Shown here one piece after another: positions 1 through 4,897 of a stretch of DNA of 5,481 nucleotides (position 1 is the first letter of the stretch; each line of letters opens with the position of its first letter). The DNA comes from Acidobacteriota bacterium (GTDB lineage Bacteria > Acidobacteriota > Terriglobia > Acidiferrales > UBA7541): contig PKXT01000028.1 of NCBI GenBank assembly GCA_003133505.1, positions 10,554 to 16,034 of the forward strand, in the 5' to 3' direction. The notes beneath the pieces were generated by a model. That model did no database searches. It was not told the origin of the DNA and saw nothing but the letters and a program-made list of their open reading frames with translations. Position numbers and translations under genes: made by a program.

Positions 1-532
1 CCGCCGCACCGACTACGGAAGGGGGAGAAAGCTTGTCTTTCTTGCTCCATGGGAAAATATAGCCTCCCGCAAGCACGACTCCGGAACCTATGGCGGGGCT
101 TGAAATAGGAATGGGAGCGGCCACCAATGCTCCACGTGGCAGGGGTTTCGTTTTCTCTTTCGCCAGCGCCGCTGGCTTGGCGGCCTCCGAAGATTGCGGA
201 TTCTGATCTCCGGATTGAGGAGTTGCAGGGTTGGCCTGTTGAGAGGGATTCGTTCCTGTGGATTGTGCCGTTTGTTGTTCCAGGGCGGGTGATTGCGGCC
301 AGATGAACGGACACCAGGATGGCGTTGGATTGCCCGGCTCTACTTCTCTCTCTAGCGTAACTGAACTGGAGATTGGCAACGCAACGGCAAGATTAAAGGT
401 CGAGACCCTCCATTCCTCGTGAAAAGATTCCCCTTGAGGCAGAGGTTCGGAAGTGCTCGTTCCCTGTGACCGGGCAGACGGAGCGCATAAAACTGCCACA
501 CAAATCAGACCCGCAACTTCAAAAATCCCCAT
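1..532 (-). CDS. BamA/TamA-like (D15/Omp85-type) outer-membrane protein, C-terminus cut by window edge
   Basis: A minus-strand frame stays open from an ATG at 532 to the window edge (177 codons plus one base); the rest of the gene lies outside. The product begins with a hydrophobic stretch (residues 6-17) and an Ala/Ser-rich cleavage region (about 17-23), suggesting export. Its n-region is unusual: it has Glu5 and no basic residue. Residues 82-130 form a Pro/Gln/Asn/Ser linker. From about 134 a barrel-entry segment appears, with PIPISSPAIGSG (140-151), GGYIFP (156-161) and LSPPSVVGA (168-176), which I recognise from BamA/TamA-family barrels. No POTRA-like region is visible before it. The start is fixed because an in-frame stop lies upstream with no ATG, GTG or TTG in between; a GGACGG precedes it as a modest RBS. 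Family assignment is from remembered motif similarity; substrate and role are unknown. Confidence 0.72.
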   Translation of the reverse strand, partial: MGIFEVAGLICVAVLCAPSARSQGTSTSEPLPQGESFHEEWRVSTFNLAVALPISSSVTLEREVEPGNPTPSWCPFIWPQSPALEQQTAQSTGTNPSQQANPATPQSGDQNPQSSEAAKPAALAKEKTKPLPRGALVAAPIPISSPAIGSGVVLAGGYIFPWSKKDKLSPPSVVGAA

Positions 533-608
533 GATTTCCGTCCATTTGTGAAAGCGGACCAGCGGCGAGGCGTGAAAGGGCCATGCCAGCTGGATGCATC
601 ACGCACAC

Positions 609-632
609 CCAACGAGGCAACCTCGCAATTGG
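609..632. repeat. imperfect inverted repeat in the 533-762 gap
   Basis: CCAA-CGAGG-CAA-CCTCG-CAA-TTGG forms a nine-pair stem with a three-base loop and one three-base bulge. It lies downstream of the ABM gene and upstream of the barrel-protein gene, both on the minus strand. No T-tract follows on the minus strand, so it is not a standard intrinsic terminator. It could be an operator, a leader structure or chance. Otherwise I see no gene and no clear promoter between 533 and 762. Confidence 0.35.
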
Positions 633-762
633 CAGCGTTCATTCGTGCTGTCCATCTCCGGCCTATCCCTGCCGCTCCCATCACAAGGCGTAGAAAATTC
701 ATGAACGGATTCCTTCGGCTCTATTCGCAATCCTTACGGGGGTGCTAAATCCGGCAATGTCT

Positions 763-1089
763 TCAGGAGGCAGTTCTGACTCGCTGAATCAGATCGAGCC
801 CCGATGTTCTTGTGACGGTGTGAAATTCGATGTGCGGTGGATCATCACCAAGATCCATAAGGACTAGCAGGCGTTTGTAGCGGTCCGAAGTGAGATGGTG
901 TGTCAAATTTTCTTCAGTACTCCACCTCGCCTCATAGCAAAACGAATGAGGACCGCTTGTTTCCAACAGGATCCTGCAACCCATACATCCAGCTTCCACT
1001 TCGGTTGGTCCCACCCAAGCCATGAGGGCCCGCCGCAACTCTTCGCGCTTTGCCGGCTTAACTGCAATACGGATACTCTCAATGATCAA
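763..1089 (-). CDS. ABM-fold protein, putative quinol monooxygenase-like
   Basis: A 108-residue product matching the size of single-domain antibiotic biosynthesis monooxygenase (ABM) proteins, small ferredoxin-like-fold dimers that often oxidise quinols or related aromatics without metal or flavin. Visible family features are the opening strand IIESIRIAVKP, KREELRRAL in helix 1, VEAGCMGCR leading into strand 2, FCYEARW in strand 3, the helix ENLTHHLTSDRYKRLL, and the closing strand HIEFHTVTRTSGLDLI. No signal peptide or membrane segment is seen, so it is probably cytoplasmic. I chose the TTG at 1089 because GGAG lies six bases upstream and the domain starts there. The frame has no ATG at this end; GTG at 1101 and TTG at 1164 are longer alternatives but lack a clear RBS. 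The substrate cannot be told from sequence. It is separated from both neighbours by more than 200 bp and is probably its own transcription unit. Confidence 0.8.
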   Translation of the reverse strand: MIIESIRIAVKPAKREELRRALMAWVGPTEVEAGCMGCRILLETSGPHSFCYEARWSTEENLTHHLTSDRYKRLLVLMDLGDDPPHIEFHTVTRTSGLDLIQRVRTAS

Positions 1090-1095
1090 GTCGTT

Positions 1096-1099
1096 CTCC
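1096..1099 (-). promoter_or_regulatory. ribosome binding site deciding a TTG start
   Basis: GGAG on the minus strand lies six bases before the TTG at 1089. This spacing favours the TTG over the GTG at 1101, which this motif partly overlaps, and over the TTG at 1164. Confidence 0.5.
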
Positions 1100-1272
1100 A
1101 CGCACGGATTGCTTCGTGCATTGTGGTTGAAAAGCCGGAGGGCTACAGAGAGAGCCAACTCCAACTCTCAGGGTGGAGTTAATGCAATAAAACTACCGAA
1201 CGGCGAAGGCCGTGTATTCTGGAGCTAACGTTCTTCCTCGCAATGCTTTGCAGAAACTAGCTTAAATTGAGG

Positions 1273-1295
1273 AAAAGACCAGAATGCCTTTCTGG
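1273..1295 (-). terminator. probable rho-independent terminator of the sigma-54 regulator gene
   Basis: On the minus strand, CCAGAA-AGGCA-TTCTGG makes a perfect six-pair stem with a five-base loop, followed directly by TCTTTTCC. It starts about 37 bases after the regulator's stop codon, a normal terminator position. The stem is short and only moderately GC-rich, so termination may be partial. Confidence 0.55.
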
Positions 1296-1331
1296 GCTCT
1301 GAAATTTCGGGGGCACTACGACATATCGAAG

Positions 1332-3821
1332 CTACTTGAGGCGAGCGATCCCAAGCCTTTTCATCCTAGATTCGAGGGTGGTCGGCTTAATATCCAGAAT
1401 CTGGGCTGCACCACCTTCGCCCCGAATACGCCAACCCACAGTTTCCAATATTTGCAGGATGTAGTTCCGCTCGACGGCTTCAAATGTTTGAGCTTGACCG
1501 TGCGTCCCGGCTATTTCAAGAGATTGCAAGTCCGCGCGGAACAGTGAATCCGTGCTTGTGATTAGGAAACGTTCAATTATGTTGCGGAGCTCCCGGACAT
1601 TGCCGGGCCAGGGGTATTTCTTGAAAGCATCCATCGTTGAAGCTTGAATGCCCTCGATGGAACGTCCCATTCGCCGGCTGATCTCACTCACGAAATGCCA
1701 GGTTAGCGCCGGGATGTCTTCCCGCCGCTGGCGGAGTGGCGGAATCACCATAGGGAAGACGTTGAGCCGATAAAAAAGGTCTTCGCGAAATTTGCCTTCG
1801 CGGACTGCCTTCTGCAAATCTCGGCTGGTAGAGGCAATCACGCGCGCATCGACCCGAATTGTCCTGGGGCTGCCCAGCCGTTCGAATTCTCCTTCCTGAA
1901 GGACACGCAGCAACTTGGATTGTAGTTCCATGGCCAGCTCCCCGATTTCATCAAGAAGAATGGTTGAACCATCGGCCAGCTCAAAGCGGCCAATCTCCCG
2001 AGTGAGTGCGCCCGTATATGCGCCCTTTTCCCGGCCAAATAATTCACTCTCAACCAAGCTAGCAGGCAGCGCGGCGCAATTTACTTTCACCATGATCCGA
2101 TTCTTGCGGCTGCTGAGATCATGAACGGCGTGGGCAATTAGCTCCTTGCCGGTTCCGGTTTCACCCTGCAGGAGCACAATGGCGTCGGTGACCGCAACCT
2201 GCTCGGCCTGCTTGAGCACGCGCCGGATGCCTTCGCCGTCGCCAACCACTTTATTGTGGTGATGCTCCAGCCTAATTTTCTGCCGGAGGTAGACGGTTTC
2301 CTTTTCGAGCCGACTCTTGAGTTGTTCTATCTCGTCATAGGCCTTTTGCAACCTCTCGTCGGACCGCGCCCGGGCCAAGGCATTGGCGAATACCTGCGCC
2401 ATTAAACCAAGTTGCCCCAGGAGCGGCGCGGGCCAATTGCGCTCCTCCCGCAACGATCCAAATTCCAGTGCTCCCAGCACACTTCCTCCAGCGGAAAGTG
2501 GGAATATTATGCTCGACTTAGGTCCAAACTTAAGGAGAGTTTCCTTGTCTCTTGCCGCCTCCTCCGGCAAATCGTCAATCCGCTCAAAGCATATGCGCTG
2601 CCCCACAAACAGCGTTCGCGAGATCCAGGGGAGGTCCTGACCGGAGATGTGCGGAAGGGGCGGAAATCCGTCCTTAATCCACGAATGAGTGATGATCATG
2701 TCATCGCCGTGAGGGGTGACCTGTGCTAGGGTACTCCGATCGAGTCCCAGCGATTGACAAATTCGTTTCTGGGCCTCTCCAATCTGGACATCCATCTGGC
2801 TTCGATGAAGGTTGATAAAGGTAGCGGATAATTCGGCCAGCTGAGTTTCGAACGCCAACTGTCTGGCAAGCGCCTCCTCATCGTGTCTCCGGTCAGTGAT
2901 ATCGAGTGAGGCCCCAATGATTTGTTCAGAAGCGCCCTGAGCGCCCAAGTAGCTTCGACCAAGACTCTTTATCCATCGCACGGACCCATCTGGTAGGAGA
3001 ACGCGAAATTCCGCGCGGTGTTCCGCCGATGCGTGCATGGTACGTTCCAACACGTTGCGAGCATTCTCACAATCCTCGGGATGAATAGAACCTAGGAGGG
3101 TTGCGAAATCCAATTTGGAATCCGCGGCCCATCCAAATAAACTCCGGGTTTGCGCAGATGCCCAGAATTCGTCGCGGCCAATTGTCCAACCCCACACCCC
3201 CAGCTTGGCCGAATCTAGAGCCAATGTTGTCTGATCCATACTTTCACGAAGCGCCTGGGCAGCCCGCCGACGCGCCAATACGTTCGCGAAAATTTCAGCG
3301 GCCTGCTGAAACCGCGAGACCAGATTGGAATTCCAAGCCTGCCAACTGAGAAACATATCCGCACTAATGCTGCCAATCCGCTCCCCTCCAACCAAAAGGG
3401 GGATTACGAGCCATGATTTCAGGCCCACGTTCAGCATGTATTCGTGCTCGGCAACTGCTTCTGGGGGTAAATCCTCCGGTGTCGACACGCGGCAAATTTC
3501 ATCCCTGGGAATGAGATTTGCCAACCAACGGAATTCATTCTTGGCTTCTCCGGATGGCATGGGGGGAACCCCGGCTCGGGCCCAGGAATTGGTGATGATC
3601 GATCTCTTTTTGTCTGGATCGGAGATATTAATGACAATCCGATCCAGAGCCAGAACTTCAGCAACGGCTTGCAGCCCGTCATTGAGTCTGGTGTCTATAC
3701 AGTCAGATGGAAGATTGATCAAGGTCTTCGAGAGCATCGACATCACGGTCTCGAATTCGAGCCTTAATTGCAGCTCCTTTGTGCGCTTGAGTTCGGTAAC
3801 ATCTCGAATGGCGCTCGACAC
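1332..3821 (-). CDS. sigma-54-dependent transcriptional activator (GAF-PAS-GAF-AAA+-Fis HTH), main part of a split gene
   Basis: An 829-residue enhancer-binding protein that would use ATP hydrolysis to remodel sigma-54 RNA polymerase. Residues 1-13 are the tail of a PAS domain (SSAIRDVTELKR). GAF-like domain 1 spans about 25-185, PAS/PAC about 195-312, GAF-like domain 2 about 322-485, and a coiled-coil linker 485-520. The AAA+ domain (about 523-755) shows Walker A GETGTGKE (553-560), the sigma-54 contact loop as GAYTGA (600-605), Walker B ILLDEIGEL (621-629), GEFERLG (644-650), sensor I region ASTSRDL (663-669), arginine-finger region FREDLFYRLN (678-687) and sensor II region WPGNVREL (738-745). 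A Fis-type HTH lies at about 780-826, with KPTTLESRMKRLGI as the recognition region, much like FhlA-type activators. There is no receiver domain, so sensing is probably direct. The GTG at 3821 is the only usual start in this frame but sits inside the last strand of a PAS domain that begins in the upstream frame; AGGAG lies six bases before it. The natural product is probably about 981 residues from 4276. Confidence 0.9.
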   Translation of the reverse strand: MSSAIRDVTELKRTKELQLRLEFETVMSMLSKTLINLPSDCIDTRLNDGLQAVAEVLALDRIVINISDPDKKRSIITNSWARAGVPPMPSGEAKNEFRWLANLIPRDEICRVSTPEDLPPEAVAEHEYMLNVGLKSWLVIPLLVGGERIGSISADMFLSWQAWNSNLVSRFQQAAEIFANVLARRRAAQALRESMDQTTLALDSAKLGVWGWTIGRDEFWASAQTRSLFGWAADSKLDFATLLGSIHPEDCENARNVLERTMHASAEHRAEFRVLLPDGSVRWIKSLGRSYLGAQGASEQIIGASLDITDRRHDEEALARQLAFETQLAELSATFINLHRSQMDVQIGEAQKRICQSLGLDRSTLAQVTPHGDDMIITHSWIKDGFPPLPHISGQDLPWISRTLFVGQRICFERIDDLPEEAARDKETLLKFGPKSSIIFPLSAGGSVLGALEFGSLREERNWPAPLLGQLGLMAQVFANALARARSDERLQKAYDEIEQLKSRLEKETVYLRQKIRLEHHHNKVVGDGEGIRRVLKQAEQVAVTDAIVLLQGETGTGKELIAHAVHDLSSRKNRIMVKVNCAALPASLVESELFGREKGAYTGALTREIGRFELADGSTILLDEIGELAMELQSKLLRVLQEGEFERLGSPRTIRVDARVIASTSRDLQKAVREGKFREDLFYRLNVFPMVIPPLRQRREDIPALTWHFVSEISRRMGRSIEGIQASTMDAFKKYPWPGNVRELRNIIERFLITSTDSLFRADLQSLEIAGTHGQAQTFEAVERNYILQILETVGWRIRGEGGAAQILDIKPTTLESRMKRLGIARLK

Positions 3822-4276
3822 TAAAATCTCCTGATCGGTTCGAGCGGGCTCACGCTGATCTCAATCGGAAACTCGCTACCGTCCTTGCGTAGGCCATACA
3901 ATTCCAAGTTCGTTCCCATAGGCCGGGTGCGGGGCGCCCCATTGTATTCCGAGAGATGCTTGATGTGACCTTGGCGAAGGTGCGCGGGCATGAGCTTATC
4001 GACTGGTTCGCCCACCAACTCATCGCGCCAATACCCAAACAGCCTTTCCGCTTGAGCGTTTACAACAGCGATCCGACCCTGCGCGTCCACAAGCACCATT
4101 GCATCTGGCGCAGATCCAAAGAACCAGCCCGGATCGACGCCTTCCAGGACCTCAGAGCTTGCGATCATTGCTTCGAAGGATTTCTGGGAGGTCAATGAGA
4201 ATGGAGGTGGAATAGAATCAGCGGATTTCCGAGAGGTACTGAGTTTTCGAGGTCCCGACTGCGCTTTCGAATTCAC
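3821..4276 (-). CDS. PAS domain, N-terminal part of the split sigma-54 regulator
   Basis: A 151-residue frame holding a polar N-terminal tail (1-48) and one PAS domain (about 51-146). The domain shows FFGSAPDAMVLVDAQGRI, VVNAQAERLFGYWRDELVG, the LMPAHLRQGH helix region and RKDGSEFPIEISVSPLE. It stops at a TAG just before the final PAS strand and coiled segment, which are found in the next frame, so this is almost certainly the sensory N-terminus of the downstream activator rather than an independent protein. His104 falls where I recall the heme-ligating histidine of FixL, but the FixL distal arginine position is Leu124, so heme binding is only a possibility. The start is a GTG preceded by GGGGGAAG at good spacing, with a sigma-70-type promoter close upstream. 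If the frame break is real in the cell, this piece would be a soluble, possibly unstable PAS fragment. Confidence 0.75.
   Translation of the reverse strand: MNSKAQSGPRKLSTSRKSADSIPPPFSLTSQKSFEAMIASSEVLEGVDPGWFFGSAPDAMVLVDAQGRIAVVNAQAERLFGYWRDELVGEPVDKLMPAHLRQGHIKHLSEYNGAPRTRPMGTNLELYGLRKDGSEFPIEISVSPLEPIRRF
3828..3841 (-). other. frame break inside the first PAS domain of the regulator
   Basis: Reading from the minus strand, the upstream frame runs CTC GAA CCG ATC AGG AGA TTT TAG, while the conserved PAS ending continues in the other frame as GAT CAG GAG ATT TTA GTG TCG. One extra base near 3836-3838 would join them as ...SPLE-P-DQEILVSSAIRD..., the sequence expected for this PAS family. 4276 to 1332 is 2945 bases, one short of a multiple of three. 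No slippery heptamer is seen at the junction. AGGAG (3828-3832) followed by TAGTG could allow reinitiation at the second frame. Confidence 0.8.
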
Positions 4277-4297
4277 AATCTTCCCCCAGAGGCTTGG

Positions 4298-4327
4298 ATT
4301 TTAGACGGGATATATAGGTCAAGTCAA
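4298..4327 (-). promoter_or_regulatory. candidate sigma-70 promoter of the regulator
   Basis: On the minus strand, TTGACT (4327-4322) and TAAAAT (4303-4298) are separated by 18 bases. Transcription would start near 4291, giving a short leader of about 15 bases that includes the GGGGGAAG before the GTG start at 4276. A TATATA lies inside the spacer and could be an alternative -10. Confidence 0.5.
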
Positions 4328-4338
4328 TATTAAGTTCG

Positions 4339-4362
4339 GGGGATTATATGTTTAATATCCCC
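4339..4362. repeat. inverted repeat next to the regulator promoter, operator candidate
   Basis: GGGGAT-N12-ATCCCC is a perfect six-base dyad with an AT-rich centre that itself contains ATTA and TAAT. It lies about 48-71 bases upstream of the predicted start of the regulator transcript, just outside the -35 box, a usual place for an activator or autoregulatory site. A further perfect dyad, GTCTC-TCC-GAGAC, follows at 4364-4376. No binding protein can be assigned. Confidence 0.4.
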
Positions 4363-4436
4363 AGTCTCTCCGAGACACCGGAAGCCGCGTCGAAGGTTCG
4401 TAATTTGAGAAGTATTCACCCCTCCCAGTCCCGTTC

Positions 4437-4469
4437 AAATGCAATGTTTCACGACATTTCCGCATATTT
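4437..4469. repeat. imperfect inverted repeat in the control region
   Basis: AAATGC-AATGT, a six-base centre, then ACATT-TCC-GCATATTT. ATGC/GCAT and AATGT/ACATT pair around the centre, with one three-base bulge and one mismatch. It lies far from both predicted promoters, so its role, if any, is unclear. Confidence 0.25.
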
Positions 4470-4672
4470 TCGTCCAACGGACAAATGCCAAACCTGCAGA
4501 AAACAGAAATGCAAGAGATCAATACACGATGCGCGCCTGCGTCGAATTCCTGCACTCGAACGTAAGAACCAGGCAGAGGGGCCGTTCTCAGTAAAGATTG
4601 CCCCGTTCTAATGATGAGCAGCCGCGCCATTTTTCGGGAAGCAGGGAAGAGTCCGAAGATAATTTTATTAAC

Positions 4673-4709
4673 TACGCCATTTCGTAAAGCCTCCGAAATG
4701 TCGGGCGTA
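4673..4709. promoter_or_regulatory. candidate enhancer (UAS) for the FhlA-like sigma-54 activator
   Basis: Two nested arms are visible: TACGCC/GGCGTA outside and ATTTCG/CGAAAT inside, with a nine-base centre and a four-base bulge. The inner halves read CATTTCG (4678-4684) and CGAAATG (4694-4700), which match the half-sites of the E. coli FhlA site as I remember it (CATTTCG-TA-CGAAATG), though the spacing here is nine bases rather than two. The site ends 81 bases before the GG of the sigma-54-like promoter, a normal enhancer distance. The regulator's HTH resembles that of FhlA. Binding is inferred, not shown. Confidence 0.4.
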
Positions 4710-4736
4710 AACCTTCATTCCACAAGGTTGGTTTAC
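4707..4736. repeat. inverted repeat abutting the enhancer candidate
   Basis: GTAAACC (4707-4713) and GGTTTAC (4730-4736) are perfect complements, and inner arms AACCTT (4710-4715) and AAGGTT (4724-4729) also pair. The right arm looks like the mirror of the left with GGTT duplicated. It overlaps the preceding dyad by three bases and lies about 55 bases upstream of the sigma-54-like promoter. It could be a second regulator site or a chance hairpin; no T-tract follows directly. Confidence 0.35.
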
Positions 4737-4789
4737 AGAATAAAAGCTTTATTTTCAGTGGATTAGAAGAACCTGTTGCTCCTTGGATA

Positions 4790-4805
4790 TGGTGTGGAAA
4801 ATGCA
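4790..4805 (+). promoter_or_regulatory. candidate sigma-54 (-24/-12) promoter of the SphA-like gene
   Basis: TGG-TGTGGAAAAT-GCA has the exact GG-N10-GC spacing of sigma-54 promoters, with the GG at 4791-4792 and the GC at 4803-4804. The flanking T and A agree with the consensus (TGGCAC...TTGCA), but CAC is replaced by TGT and one T of TTGC by A, so the match is moderate. A start near 4816 would give a leader of about 82 bases. I found no better sigma-70 promoter upstream of this gene. Confidence 0.4.
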
Positions 4806-4887
4806 ATAGCCATGTCGGTGATTGTGGGGGAGACAAGACGGGACGGGGCTTTTTGCGACCAGTCGAATAAGAGCCAATTCACCGGGG

Positions 4888-4892
4888 GGAGG
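4888..4892 (+). promoter_or_regulatory. strong ribosome binding site fixing the ATG at 4898
   Basis: GGAGG within GGGGGGAGG lies five bases before the ATG at 4898. This favours that ATG over the in-frame ATG codons at 4910 and 4916. Confidence 0.65.
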
Positions 4893-4897
4893 ACGAA

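Larger units (their letters stand above)
4277..4897. other. divergent intergenic control region, no gene seen
   Basis: This 621-bp stretch separates the minus-strand regulator from the plus-strand outer-membrane gene. Short open frames exist on both strands (4348-4611 plus, 4352-4630 minus) but their translations show no recognisable domain and no convincing RBS. The region holds the regulator's promoter at the left, several inverted repeats, and a sigma-54-like promoter at the right. Both flanking genes are transcribed outward, so no terminators are expected. Confidence 0.65.

Noticed and set aside
505..702. Minus-strand open frame of 65 codons overlapping the start of the barrel-protein gene
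   Set aside because: It overlaps the signal-peptide coding region in another frame, has no recognisable domain and no good RBS; the barrel-protein frame explains the overlap better.
548..748. Plus-strand open frame of 66 codons
   Set aside because: Its translation is basic and featureless, it has no RBS, and it crosses the hairpin and leader of the minus-strand gene.
1200..1213. Perfect hairpin ACGGC-GAAG-GCCGT
   Set aside because: As a terminator on the minus strand its T-run comes seven bases too late, and a better terminator for the regulator is at 1273-1295. It may be a leader structure of the ABM gene, but nothing further supports this.
3819..3841. Programmed -1 ribosomal frameshift joining the two regulator frames
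   Set aside because: The shift would need to be -1, but no X XXY YYZ slippery heptamer is present, and the SD-like AGGAG lies downstream of the joining point rather than upstream of a slip site. Reinitiation or a base error fits better.
4348..4630. Overlapping short open frames on both strands in the control region
   Set aside because: Neither translation (87 aa plus, 92 aa minus) resembles a known domain, neither has a clear RBS, and both run through inverted repeats that look regulatory.
4743..4750. AAAGCTTT palindrome in an AT-rich stretch before the sigma-54-like promoter
   Set aside because: Only eight bases pair before mismatches begin, and I could not match an IHF site convincingly.
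4826..4889. G-rich leader with several G runs, possible G-quadruplex
   Set aside because: The runs are of uneven length and the last gap is about 35 bases, too long for a canonical quadruplex; the final G run is simply the ribosome binding site.
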